From an uncultured Christensenellaceae bacterium (GTDB taxonomy: Bacteria; Bacillota; Clostridia; Christensenellales; UBA3700), in contig CALWHF010000013.1 of NCBI GenBank assembly GCA_944380305.1, positions 1 to 59,745 of the forward strand: a stretch of DNA of 59,745 bases, given 5' to 3'. Position 1 is the stretch's first letter; the number at the start of each line of letters is the position of its first letter. The position numbers and the translations under genes were made by a program. Of this stretch, positions 7,404 to 16,474 are shown piece after piece. The notes below the pieces were generated by a model. That model saw nothing but the letters and a program-made list of their open reading frames with translations. It did not search any database and was not told where the DNA came from.

Positions 7404-8840
7404 ATGGAAGAGGTAATAATCGGGTTGGCAGGAGCTTTGATAGGCTTTATAGGTTCAATGCTTTTGCTTAGATTTAACTACAAAAATCTTTTTGCTAAGA
7501 CAATATCAAGCGAAAGAGTGTCGTGGCTGAAGGACATGAGGGAACTTGTAGACAATTTGATATCAGAGCTTGCTAAGGAAGACAAGTCGAATGTTAATCA
7601 ATACACTTCGAAAATCATATTAAGGCTAAACCCAAATAATGATGAGGATTTGATAAATTATTTGAAACGAATAGAAGCTAATCCGAATGAAGCAAATATT
7701 GATGATATCAGACATAAATTCTCTGTAATGTTTAAGGAGGAATGGGACAAAGTAAAATGCGAAGCACGAGGTTATCCTAATCCGTTTTCAGCACACTCAA
7801 AATATAATAAATTATACAATGTACGATATGTTTTGAAACTTATCGTTTTAGTGGTGCTTTATGTGATTTTAGGTATATTAATATGGAACTGCCTTGTACT
7901 GAACATAAAAATCGAAGAGGTAAAAATATGCACATGGATTGTTTACGGCTTGATAGTTGGCGTAACAATAATTAATGAAATTGCTAGTATTTGGATATCT
8001 ATGGAAAAGAAAAGTATAAATTGGGTTAAAGTTATAATTATAGGGGTAGTTTTTGTTTCAATTGTGCTTTTTGCTTTAAATCTTTATTTTGCTTGTAATA
8101 TTAATGACAATGCAAATATATTTACGGCAATAAGTGGTTGGGTAGGCTTTTTGGCTACGGCAGGAGTAGGAGCCATTACAATATATCAAAATATAAGAAG
8201 TGAAATAAAATTATCAAGGCAAAGTAAGATAAAAGATTTAGAGTCTTTTAAGCAGTTTATTTATGCTACTTATAATTGTTTTGTTTCGAATCGAGCAATC
8301 ACATTAGCGATCGAGCAATTTATGAACATAGTAAATGTTGAGTCTTGCAAAAATCTCAAAGTAAACGATAAAAGAGAGGATGAAATTGAACAGCAGAATG
8401 AAATATTGAGAAGAAAGATAGACTTTGTTTTATTAAATTTTTGCAATACTTGTGAATGTCAGGCAAATGATATTTATCATAATTTGAGGTACAAATTTGA
8501 TAAACTAGCAAAAATCCACAATGCATACACGGGGTTGATTTCAACAATAACGGGAGTGATCGCTTCTCAATATACAGAAAAAGAATTTGAGATACTCAAA
8601 GACGCACTAAATCAATTTTCTAAAATAAGAAATTTATACACGGAATTGTTGATTGATATAGAAAACAGTATACAAGAATTAAATAACGTAAAATTGTCGG
8701 ACAAAGAGTTTGAGAACAAGTACACGTTACTAATAACCATTAAAGAAACAAAAGATAGTATCGAACAAAACGCAAAAAAGTACAACAAGGAGACCCAAAA
8801 TGGACAAGCTGAAGATGATGTCGATGGACAAGGTGAGTGA
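7404..8840 (+). CDS. Five-helix membrane protein, unknown, defence-linked
   Basis: The product is 478 residues. Likely membrane helices lie at about 4-23, 143-166, 175-199, 208-230 and 240-262; the last 215 residues are soluble and helical. After the first helix comes ISSERVSWLKDMRELVDNLI, a pattern (SxERxxWLxxxR) I associate with small membrane proteins in defence neighbourhoods, though I cannot name the family. The DNA is AT-rich and unlike the backbone genes. The 3' end overlaps the start of mod by 41 bases. A membrane-permeabilising or sensor role would fit the position but is only inference. The ribosome site is GGGGGAT 4 bases before the ATG. Confidence 0.6.
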   Translation: MEEVIIGLAGALIGFIGSMLLLRFNYKNLFAKTISSERVSWLKDMRELVDNLISELAKEDKSNVNQYTSKIILRLNPNNDEDLINYLKRIEANPNEANIDDIRHKFSVMFKEEWDKVKCEARGYPNPFSAHSKYNKLYNVRYVLKLIVLVVLYVILGILIWNCLVLNIKIEEVKICTWIVYGLIVGVTIINEIASIWISMEKKSINWVKVIIIGVVFVSIVLFALNLYFACNINDNANIFTAISGWVGFLATAGVGAITIYQNIRSEIKLSRQSKIKDLESFKQFIYATYNCFVSNRAITLAIEQFMNIVNVESCKNLKVNDKREDEIEQQNEILRRKIDFVLLNFCNTCECQANDIYHNLRYKFDKLAKIHNAYTGLISTITGVIASQYTEKEFEILKDALNQFSKIRNLYTELLIDIENSIQELNNVKLSDKEFENKYTLLITIKETKDSIEQNAKKYNKETQNGQAEDDVDGQGE

Positions 8841-10692
8841 GAAGATTGAGAAGATAAAGGCGCTGTTCCCTAATTGCGTTACTGAGGTGAAGCGTGGGGA
8901 AGAGGTGGAGTATGCCATTGACTTTGACGTGCTTAAACAGGAGCTGTCCAAAGATCTGGTCGACGAGAGAGAAGAGCGCTATCAGATGACATGGCCGGAC
9001 AAGAAAAAGTCGGTCGTGCTTGCCAATAGTCCTATCAACAAGACTTTGCGTCCGTGCAGAGAAGAGAGCGTTGACTTTGACAATACGGAGAATTTGTATA
9101 TAGAGGGCGACAACCTTGAAGTCCTCAAACTTTTGCAGGAAACTTATCTCGGCAAAATCAAAATGATATACATAGATCCGCCGTATAACACGGGTAACGA
9201 CAGCTTTGTCTACAACGACGCTTACTCAATGAGCGAAGAAGAATTTTTGAGCGCAGGCGGATATTATGACGAGGACGGCAACCGCGTAATTGACGTAAAA
9301 GAAAATAATGAGTCTAACGGCAGATTCCATACCGATTGGCTTAATATGATATATCCGCGCTTGCGCTTAGCAAGAGATTTGCTCTCAGATGACGGTGTGA
9401 TTTTTATCTCCATTGATGACAATGAACAGGCTAATTTGAAAAAGGTTTGCGATGAAATATTCGGAGAAGATAATTTTCGCAATACAATTTTAGTTAGGAG
9501 AAGAATTAAAAGCTTAAATTCACAATTTGCTGATAATGGACTTTACAGTATGAACGTTGGCTTTGAGTTTGTATTGGTTTATTCAAAATCAAGTTCATTT
9601 TTGATGAAGGCATTAAGGATGAAAAAAGAGCTTGCGTCTAAGCAGGGGCGCTGGGATGTGTTTTGGAGTAATGCAGATAGACCGACGATGCGTTATGATA
9701 TTCTTGGCTTTACTCCGACATCTGGGCAATGGCGCAATTCAAAAGAAAAGGCAGAAATTGCCATAGCAAATTATGAGAAGTATTTACAAGAGTTTAGTGC
9801 AAAAATGAGTTTAGAGGAATATTATCAACAAACTGGGATAAGCGACTTTATTCGTCGGACACCAAATGGAATAGGTAAGAATGGTGGTGTACAGCATTGG
9901 GTGCCGCCGTCGGACACAGCATTGAGGACTAGTAATTGGACAGATATTGAGGTTTCACAAATTGGAAAGGAAATAGACTTGCCGTTCAATAATCCTAAAA
10001 GCAAGGCTTTTGTTATGGAGTTAATAAAGTTGGCGGAAAACAATGATTTTACAATCGTAGACTTTTTCAGCGGTTCGGCAACGACCGCTCATGCTGTTAT
10101 GCAACTCAATGCAGAGGACGGCGGCAACCGCAAGTTTATTATGGTACAGCTACCTGAGGCTTGCGACGAAAAGAGCGAGGCTTACAAGGCAGGATATAAG
10201 AATATCTGTGAGATAGGCAAAGAGCGTATACGTTGCGCAGGCAAGAAGATAAAAGAGGAAAGTCCTTTGACTACTCAAAATCTCGATACCGGCTTCCGCG
10301 TGCTTAAACTCGACAGCAGCAATATGCTGGACGTCTATTACAATCCCGATAAGATAGAACAGACGAGTATTTTTGACTACAAGGATAACATAAAGGCTGA
10401 CAGAAGTGCAGAGGACTTACTCTTCCAGATAATGCTGGATATGGGCGTTACGCTTTCTGCGAAAATCGAAAAAAAAGAGATCAACGGCACAAAGGTATTC
10501 ACCGTAGACGGCGACTTCCTTGTCGCTTGCTTTGCGGACAACCTTACCGACGACACCTTGACCGAGATCGCCAAGCTCAAACCGCGCTATGCCGCTTTCC
10601 GCGACAGCAGTTTCGCCAACGACAGCGTCGCCAAAAACTGCGAACAGATCTTCGCGACCTATTCGCCCAACACAAAATGCACGGTGGTGTGA
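8800..10692 (+). CDS. mod: Type III restriction-modification methyltransferase (Mod)
   Basis: The product is 630 residues. It has the beta-class N6-adenine methyltransferase order: DPPYNTG (126-132, catalytic motif IV) before DFFSGSATT (421-429, the S-adenosylmethionine motif I). This enzyme methylates one strand of an asymmetric site and also gives the complex its specificity. The segment at roughly residues 225-410 (nt 9475-10030), where target recognition lies, is clearly AT-richer than the rest and contains no methyltransferase motifs, so the specificity domain looks swapped in. AAGGAGA lies 6 bases before the ATG. Its partner Res (12695) is separated from it by two cargo genes, whereas mod and res are normally adjacent. 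Confidence 0.93.
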   Translation: MDKLKMMSMDKVSEKIEKIKALFPNCVTEVKRGEEVEYAIDFDVLKQELSKDLVDEREERYQMTWPDKKKSVVLANSPINKTLRPCREESVDFDNTENLYIEGDNLEVLKLLQETYLGKIKMIYIDPPYNTGNDSFVYNDAYSMSEEEFLSAGGYYDEDGNRVIDVKENNESNGRFHTDWLNMIYPRLRLARDLLSDDGVIFISIDDNEQANLKKVCDEIFGEDNFRNTILVRRRIKSLNSQFADNGLYSMNVGFEFVLVYSKSSSFLMKALRMKKELASKQGRWDVFWSNADRPTMRYDILGFTPTSGQWRNSKEKAEIAIANYEKYLQEFSAKMSLEEYYQQTGISDFIRRTPNGIGKNGGVQHWVPPSDTALRTSNWTDIEVSQIGKEIDLPFNNPKSKAFVMELIKLAENNDFTIVDFFSGSATTAHAVMQLNAEDGGNRKFIMVQLPEACDEKSEAYKAGYKNICEIGKERIRCAGKKIKEESPLTTQNLDTGFRVLKLDSSNMLDVYYNPDKIEQTSIFDYKDNIKADRSAEDLLFQIMLDMGVTLSAKIEKKEINGTKVFTVDGDFLVACFADNLTDDTLTEIAKLKPRYAAFRDSSFANDSVAKNCEQIFATYSPNTKCTVV

Positions 10693-10693
10693 A

Positions 10694-11809
10694 ATGGCAG
10701 AATATTATTCTTATAGTCAGATAAAGTGTCCTTACTGCGGAAAATCTTATTCCAAATTTTTCCCTGCAATGAATTTATGTTGTTGTACGCAATGTTTGCG
10801 AAACGGAGAAAGTATATGTTTTTCAGAATGCGAGGTTCCGTCTCAAGATTTAATTGATAAAGCATTGATTTACACGATATATCATGAAACTGAGAGTAAA
10901 CAATATTTTCTAGGAAGCAAAGAGGAATATGAAAAAATTTCCAAACAGTTAAAAAATACAACATACGGAAACGTTCCTTTTGTTCATATTTCTCCCGAAC
11001 AAGTTGAGGCGTGGTATCCTCGCACTTTTGCGCAAAAGATAGATTATATTCTACTTTATTTTGCCGTGCATACAAAATATAACGGAGAAGCAAGATCTTA
11101 TAGCTTGAGAAAGTTTAAATCAATATTTTTTGTGCAAGCAGATCAAACGGCAAAAAATTATTCAGATCAAGTAATAGAACAAGTTAAATATATCTTAAAT
11201 TATCTAATAAGAGAAGAATTTGTAGAAACTGGGTTAATTGATAATAATGGGAGATATACGCTTAGACTCTTTTCAGGATGGGAAGTGAGCCAAAGCATTA
11301 GACTTACCCCCAAAGCACTTGCTCGTGTTGATGAACTGCAAAAAGATATAAATAACAATAAAAATATTTTTGTCGCAATCTCTTTTGCGAAAGAAGCAGA
11401 GCAAATTTGGAATGCGATTACAGAGGCAATAGAGGATAAGGATGTAGGCTTTGTTGACATTGCGAAAAAAGAAAAGATCCACAATCAACAAATAATGCCG
11501 CATATAATGCGTTTAATAAGAGAGAGTAGGTTTCTAATTATGGACATTACAGACCCAAACTACGGCGCGTATTATGAGGCGGGTTACGCTTTGGGACTCG
11601 GTAAAGAAGTGATTATTACTTGTAGAAAAGACGTGCATGACAGAAAAGCTTTCAAGTGTGATAAAGACGAAACTTGCAGGTTTGAAGAAAAAGCCTTAAA
11701 ACCGCACTTCGATATAGCTCAAAAGCAGATTTTGGTTTGGGAAAATACGGCTGACTTGACAAAACAACTCAAAGAGTGGATATTGGAATTGTCTACGAGG
11801 AAGAGGTGA
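10694..11809 (+). CDS. Zinc-ribbon protein with deoxyribosyltransferase/TIR-like domain
   Basis: The product is 371 residues. Residues 12-34 hold CPYCGKSY and CTQCL, a zinc ribbon. Residues 95-220 are helical, possibly a winged helix. Residues 223-365 form an alpha/beta domain: KNIFVAISFAKEAEQIWNAI, then FLIMDITDPNYGAYYEAGYA, with Glu295 where nucleoside deoxyribosyltransferases and related NAD-cleaving domains carry the catalytic Glu, and a final HFDIAQKQILVWEN. Domains of this group occur as nucleotide- or NAD-depleting effectors in anti-phage systems. The ATG at 10694 follows the mod stop by one base, so expression is coupled. The gene is AT-rich compared with mod. Enzyme activity is inferred, not shown. 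Confidence 0.6.
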   Translation: MAEYYSYSQIKCPYCGKSYSKFFPAMNLCCCTQCLRNGESICFSECEVPSQDLIDKALIYTIYHETESKQYFLGSKEEYEKISKQLKNTTYGNVPFVHISPEQVEAWYPRTFAQKIDYILLYFAVHTKYNGEARSYSLRKFKSIFFVQADQTAKNYSDQVIEQVKYILNYLIREEFVETGLIDNNGRYTLRLFSGWEVSQSIRLTPKALARVDELQKDINNNKNIFVAISFAKEAEQIWNAITEAIEDKDVGFVDIAKKEKIHNQQIMPHIMRLIRESRFLIMDITDPNYGAYYEAGYALGLGKEVIITCRKDVHDRKAFKCDKDETCRFEEKALKPHFDIAQKQILVWENTADLTKQLKEWILELSTRKR

Positions 11810-11813
11810 AATT

Positions 11814-12689
11814 ATGAGTAACGGACCGGTAGGAAGTAGTATATATCATTATACCACGCTTGACGCATTGAAAAGTATTGTGGAAAATAGATCAATAAGG
11901 CTTACGGATTACAGATTTTTGAATGATCCGCAAGAAGTAACTTATTGTATGAAATATATAAAGGAACTTTTGCAGACATACGATGACAGCAATCCAACTA
12001 TTGCAAATATAAAAAGGATGGTCTTCAATTTGGAGCAAGGATTGTTTGATTATACGATAATGTTTAAGGATGCTCGTGGTAATACAAGTTTTGCAAAAAT
12101 ACAGAATGTAAACGGGCATATTTATATCTTATCTTTAACTCATAATAACGATCAGTTAGCTATGTGGGATAGATATGGAAAAGATGGGTGCAGGCTGAGC
12201 TTAAACGACTTGAAATTATTTGAACATTTAGCAGTAAGGGCAGTAAGAAAAAATCATTTTATGGCAAACGCAGTACAAGTTATCAATAATCCGGTTATAT
12301 ATAATGATGATTTTAATAGTATTAAGAGCAGTATAGAGTTTTTGGCAAAATATCCGGATGATTTGAATTTGCCACAAAATGTTTTACAGCTATTTCTTTT
12401 ACATAAAGATAAAGCATATGAAGATGAAAAAGAATTTAGAATAGTAATTGGTTTTCCTGATTCAATGTTGGATTCTAATGTCAGAAAGGTTTTTACTGCA
12501 AAGAATGATATTATTAAACCGCAATTGGAGCTAACGAACATACCGATAGAAGAAATCTTGGAAGACGTGCTTATCAGTCCTTATAATACAAGTGATCGCG
12601 CAATCGTCAGCGTTCAAGAGTTTCTTGAATTCAATCTGCACAAAAAAATACCGGTACATAAATCTCAAATAAAAATTAGAAACATATAA
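11814..12689 (+). CDS. DUF2971 family protein
   Basis: The product is 291 residues. IYHYTTLDALKSIVENRSIR near the start, RFLNDPQE, and LSLTHNNDQLAMWDRYG in the middle are the recurring marks of DUF2971, a family of unknown function often found in accessory and defence islands and with a fold thought to resemble ADP-ribosyl-type enzymes. The gene is AT-rich. It follows the previous stop by 4 bases (GAGGTG overlaps that stop and serves as ribosome site) and ends 5 bases before res. It may form a two-gene cassette with the preceding deoxyribosyltransferase-like gene, since both sit together between mod and res. Confidence 0.7.
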   Translation: MSNGPVGSSIYHYTTLDALKSIVENRSIRLTDYRFLNDPQEVTYCMKYIKELLQTYDDSNPTIANIKRMVFNLEQGLFDYTIMFKDARGNTSFAKIQNVNGHIYILSLTHNNDQLAMWDRYGKDGCRLSLNDLKLFEHLAVRAVRKNHFMANAVQVINNPVIYNDDFNSIKSSIEFLAKYPDDLNLPQNVLQLFLLHKDKAYEDEKEFRIVIGFPDSMLDSNVRKVFTAKNDIIKPQLELTNIPIEEILEDVLISPYNTSDRAIVSVQEFLEFNLHKKIPVHKSQIKIRNI

Positions 12690-12694
12690 GAAAA

Positions 12695-15600
12695 ATGAAA
12701 TTCCAATTCAAAGAACAAGCATATCAGGTAGACGCAGTCGAAAGCGTTGTAAAAGTATTCAAGGGACAGCCTTATCAGGACAGGATCAGTTATCTTATAG
12801 ATAGGGGTGTAACTTCTTCTGAAAGTGACGTAATCGAAATGGAGCTTAAAGATGACGGAACTATGGAACAAATTGATGACCTGACCGGTTTTGCCAACGC
12901 AAGGATAAATCTGTCGGACGAACAATTGCTTGAAAATATCAACAGCGTACAGACGAGCAACAATATAAAGCAATCTTCAAGTCTTGTCGGACATCTCGGC
13001 AGGTGCAGTCTTGATATCGAAATGGAGACAGGCACGGGCAAAACTTACGTCTACATACGCACTATGTTTGAACTCAACCGCAGATACGGGTGGAGCAAGT
13101 TTATCGTTGTCGTGCCGAGCATTGCGATAAGAGAAGGCGTTGCCAAGTCCTTCGATATGACGGAAGAGCACTTTTTCCAGATATACGGCAAAAAGATACG
13201 CAGGTTTATATACAACAGCAGCAATCTTACCGAGATAGACAGATTTTCGTCAAGCAAGGACATTTATTGCATGATAATCAACTCGCAGGCGTTTGCAAGT
13301 TCTCTGAAAGAGGGCGCGAAAAACGAGGCGGCAAGGATAATTTACAGCAAGCAGGATTCTTTCCGCAGTCGCAGACCTATCGACGTCATTGCGGCTAATC
13401 GCCCGATAATCATTCTCGACGAGCCGCAGAAACTGGGCGGAGAAGCTACGCAGACCTCGCTGAAAAGGTTTAACTCTCTGTTTACGATAAACTATTCGGC
13501 TACGCATAAAGAAAGCCACAATCCCGTTTACGTTCTCGACGCTTTGGACGCTTACAATCAGAAGCTCGTCAAAAAGATTGAAGTCAAAGGCTTTGAACTC
13601 AAAAACCTGCGCGGTACGCACGGCTACGTCTATCTCAGCGAAATAGTATTGTCAAAAGATCAGCCGCCCAAGGCGAGAATAGGCTTTGAAATCAACTATA
13701 AGAAAGGCATAAACAGAGAGATGAGACTATGTTCGAAGGGTTACGATCTTTACGCTAATTCGGGCAATAAGGACGTCCCTCCGCTTGAACAGTACAAAGA
13801 TGGTTACGTCGTCAATGAGATAAATCCGCTTGCTAATACCGTTACTTTCGTCAACGGGCTTACCATATCTTGCGGACAAGCCGATGGCAACGTATCTGAA
13901 AGAGATCAGAGGAGAGTGCAGATAAGGGAAACGATAGAGTCGCACTTTGAAAAGGAAGAAAAACTGTTCAACAAAGGTATCAAGTGTCTTTCGCTTTTCT
14001 TTATAGACGAAGTGTCCAAGTACAGACAGTATGACGAGGCCGGCAACGAACTTCTCGGAGAATACGGGGTTATGTTTGAGCAGGAATACGAGTCTGTTCT
14101 CAACGATTATCTGACTTTGATAGATTCTCCTTATACGAGATATCTCAAGGGCATTTCCGCGTCCGAAACACACAACGGCTATTTCTCGATAGACAAGAAG
14201 ACCAACAGAATAGTCAATTCGTCTATAAATAAGAAGAGCGGTATCAGCGACGATATATCCGCTTACGATCTCATTCTGAAAAATAAAGAAAGATTGCTTT
14301 CTTTCGACGAGCCTACTAGGTTTATTTTCTCGCACTCCGCTTTGAGAGAAGGCTGGGACAATCCCAACATATTCCAGATATGTACGCTCAAACAGAGCGA
14401 CAGCACCGTTACAAAAAGGCAGGAAGTAGGCAGAGGTATGCGTCTTTGCGTGGACAGCAACGGCATAAGGCAAGACCTTACTGTGCTTAAAAGCAATATC
14501 CACGAAGTCAACAGACTTACCGTAATTGCGAGCGACAGCTATAAGAATTTTGTAACAGGCTTGCAGGCTGAGACAAAAGAGGCTTTGTACGACCGCCCGA
14601 CAAAGGCTACGAGCGAATATTTCAAAGGCAAGATGGTCAAAGACAGCGAGGGCAACGTCGTGCGTCTCGACGAAAAGATGGCAAACACAATTGAGTTTTA
14701 CCTTATCGGCAACGGCTATATCGATATCGATCGCAACGTTACGGATAAATATCGCGCAGACAAAGATGCGGACTGTCTTGCGCCTATGCCGGAGCAGTTG
14801 AAGCCATACGAGAAAGATATTCACAAACTTGTCAGCGGTATCTTTGACGAAAGCGTGCTTGACGATATGATTGAGGACGCAAGCAAGGCGAAAATCGCCA
14901 ACAATAAGCTGAACGAAAATTTCAATAAAAAGGAATTCCAGAAGCTCTGGAATTATATCAATCATAAATACGCATACAAAGTGTCTTTTGACAGCAACGA
15001 ACTTGTCGAAAAGGCGATCGAAGCTATCGACAAAGAGCTTTACGTCTCGCAGCTGCAATACACCATTGCAACGGGCAGACAAAAGGACAATATAAGCCTT
15101 GAACAAGTAGACAGAGGAGAGTCGTTCACGCAGGGCTCGACTTCTACAAAAACGCTGAAGATCTCAGAGGCGTCATCGGCAAAATACGACCTTATCGGCA
15201 AGATATGCAAAGTTACGGGACTTACAAGAAAGACCGTCGCAACCATACTCAAAGGTATACGCTCCGATAAGTTCGCTATGTTCAGGAATAATCCCGAGGA
15301 GTTTATCTCCAAAGTGGGCAGACTTATCAACGAGCAGATGTCGACCATGATCGTCGATCATATTACATACGACGTGACGGAACAGACCTACGACAGCGAT
15401 ATTTTCACTTCTGAAAAAGGTTCGCTCACTCTCGACAGAGCGATGGAAGCGAAACTGCACGTTACCGATTACGTCGTTACAGACAGTCAGATAGAGCGAA
15501 ATTTTGCCGAAGAACTTGAACATCACGACAAAGAAGTCTGCGTTTATGCGAAGCTGCCCAAGAGTTTTTCGATCCCCACTCCCGTCGGAGACTATTCGCC

Positions 15601-15811
15601 CGACTGGGCTATCGCTTTTTACGAAGGCGCAGTAAAGCATATCTATTTTGTCGCAGAGACAAAGGGCAGTATGTCGTCAATGATACTCGATAAAATAGAG
15701 TCTGCAAAGACAAGTTGCGCGCGCAAACTGTTTGAAAAACTTTCAAACGGCGCAGTCAGATACGACGTCGTCGACAACTATCAGCATTTGATGGATATAA
15801 TGAATAAGTAG
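12695..15811 (+). CDS. res: Type III restriction enzyme, helicase-nuclease subunit (Res)
   Basis: The product is 1038 residues. TGTGKT (112-117) is the ATP site and DEPQ (242-245) is the type III form of the DEAD motif. QEVGRGMRL near 576-584 is motif VI. At the C-terminus PDW (969-971) and ETK (988-990) make a PD-(D/E)xK nuclease site. Res uses ATP to move or switch along DNA after Mod recognises unmethylated sites and then cuts. All catalytic residues are intact. The ribosome site is weak (only AAGAAAA before the ATG), so translation may be coupled to the DUF2971 gene 5 bases upstream. Base composition is that of the backbone. Confidence 0.93.
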   Translation: MKFQFKEQAYQVDAVESVVKVFKGQPYQDRISYLIDRGVTSSESDVIEMELKDDGTMEQIDDLTGFANARINLSDEQLLENINSVQTSNNIKQSSSLVGHLGRCSLDIEMETGTGKTYVYIRTMFELNRRYGWSKFIVVVPSIAIREGVAKSFDMTEEHFFQIYGKKIRRFIYNSSNLTEIDRFSSSKDIYCMIINSQAFASSLKEGAKNEAARIIYSKQDSFRSRRPIDVIAANRPIIILDEPQKLGGEATQTSLKRFNSLFTINYSATHKESHNPVYVLDALDAYNQKLVKKIEVKGFELKNLRGTHGYVYLSEIVLSKDQPPKARIGFEINYKKGINREMRLCSKGYDLYANSGNKDVPPLEQYKDGYVVNEINPLANTVTFVNGLTISCGQADGNVSERDQRRVQIRETIESHFEKEEKLFNKGIKCLSLFFIDEVSKYRQYDEAGNELLGEYGVMFEQEYESVLNDYLTLIDSPYTRYLKGISASETHNGYFSIDKKTNRIVNSSINKKSGISDDISAYDLILKNKERLLSFDEPTRFIFSHSALREGWDNPNIFQICTLKQSDSTVTKRQEVGRGMRLCVDSNGIRQDLTVLKSNIHEVNRLTVIASDSYKNFVTGLQAETKEALYDRPTKATSEYFKGKMVKDSEGNVVRLDEKMANTIEFYLIGNGYIDIDRNVTDKYRADKDADCLAPMPEQLKPYEKDIHKLVSGIFDESVLDDMIEDASKAKIANNKLNENFNKKEFQKLWNYINHKYAYKVSFDSNELVEKAIEAIDKELYVSQLQYTIATGRQKDNISLEQVDRGESFTQGSTSTKTLKISEASSAKYDLIGKICKVTGLTRKTVATILKGIRSDKFAMFRNNPEEFISKVGRLINEQMSTMIVDHITYDVTEQTYDSDIFTSEKGSLTLDRAMEAKLHVTDYVVTDSQIERNFAEELEHHDKEVCVYAKLPKSFSIPTPVGDYSPDWAIAFYEGAVKHIYFVAETKGSMSSMILDKIESAKTSCARKLFEKLSNGAVRYDVVDNYQHLMDIMNK

Positions 15812-15888
15812 AGAAGTGTAAGTAAGATAAGCAAAACGCTTATTAAAATGTTTTAACAGTCACACCGAAATAATCTTTTGCAAAGAAA

Positions 15889-15920
15889 AATACGAACCTT
15901 GAATTTACAGGGTTCGTATT
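15889..15920. terminator. Hairpin at the island end, copy of the tRNA terminator
   Basis: A perfect 10-bp stem, AATACGAACC/GGTTCGTATT, with a 12-base loop. On the minus strand it runs into TTTTTC. It resembles the hairpin at 16030-16052. It may also stop transcription arriving from res on the plus strand, although the T-run on that side is poor. Confidence 0.6.
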
Positions 15921-15929
15921 ATTCATGCT

Positions 15930-15969
15930 TGGTGCAACTTCAGAGGGCTTTGCCTACGGCAAAAGGTGC
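15930..15969 (-). pseudogene. 40-nt truncated tRNA-Lys (both gene ends joined)
   Basis: Read on the minus strand it starts GCACCTTTT, as the 5' end of the Lys(CTT) tRNA at 16061-16136 does, and ends CTCTGAAGTTGCACCA, which is 15 of 16 bases identical to the 3' end of that tRNA including CCA. The D arm, anticodon arm and half of the T arm are missing. In their place is a small hairpin, TTTGCC-GTA-GGCAAA. It lies one tRNA terminator downstream of the intact gene, at the boundary with the defence island. Confidence 0.6.
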
Positions 15970-16029
15970 AGAGCACCGCGAACGTTCACTTTGTTCACGT
16001 TCTCGTGTCCGAGGTAACGATAACAAAAA

Positions 16030-16052
16030 AATACGAACGATTTGTTCGTATT
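16030..16052 (-). terminator. Terminator of the tRNA cluster
   Basis: The 9-bp stem AATACGAAC/GTTCGTATT is followed on the minus strand by TTTTTT, 9 bases after the CCA of the last tRNA. Confidence 0.8.
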
Positions 16053-16060
16053 TTCTGTTA

Positions 16061-16136
16061 TGGTGCACCTTCAGAGACTCGAACTCTGGACCCACTGATT
16101 AAGAGTCAGTTGCTCTACCAACTGAGCTAAAGGTGC
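16061..16136 (-). tRNA. tRNA-Lys (CTT)
   Basis: The acceptor stem is GCACCTT/AAGGTGC. The anticodon stem ACTGA/TCAGT encloses CTCTTAA, giving anticodon CTT. GTTCGAGTC marks the T loop and CCA is encoded. It is the last gene of the minus-strand cluster. Confidence 0.95.
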
Positions 16137-16242
16137 ATATTATTTTGAAGCGGGTAGTCGCAGTTGTTTGCTAAGCATCTATCTGCATCTTGCGAGGATT
16201 AGTGCGTTCCGCAAAAATCTCGCGCCCGCAAAATTGTCATTT

Positions 16243-16317
<75 letters not shown>

Positions 16318-16375
16318 ATTTGTTTTAATTTTCAAGCGGAGAGGGAAGATCCCTGCTGCCGCGTTATTGTCGTGA

Positions 16376-16459
16376 TGGTGCGGATGAAGAGACTCGAACT
16401 CCCACGTCGTAAACACCAGATCCTAAGTCTGGCGCGTCTGCCAATTCCGCCACATCCGC
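16376..16459 (-). tRNA. tRNA-Leu (TAG)
   Basis: The gene is 84 nt with a long variable arm, as expected for leucine. The acceptor is GCGGATG/CATCCGC. The anticodon stem CCAGA/TCTGG encloses CTTAGGA, giving TAG. CCA is encoded. Confidence 0.95.
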
Positions 16460-16474
16460 TCAGTTTTTCTAGTC

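Noticed and set aside
13727..15106. Open frame of 459 codons on the minus strand inside res
   Set aside because: The plus-strand Res motifs run through this interval and the antisense product has no family features.
2347..15811. DISARM, BREX or type I restriction system
   Set aside because: There is no DUF1998 (DrmB), no PglZ or BrxC, and no HsdS/HsdM. Mod and Res motifs are clearly type III.
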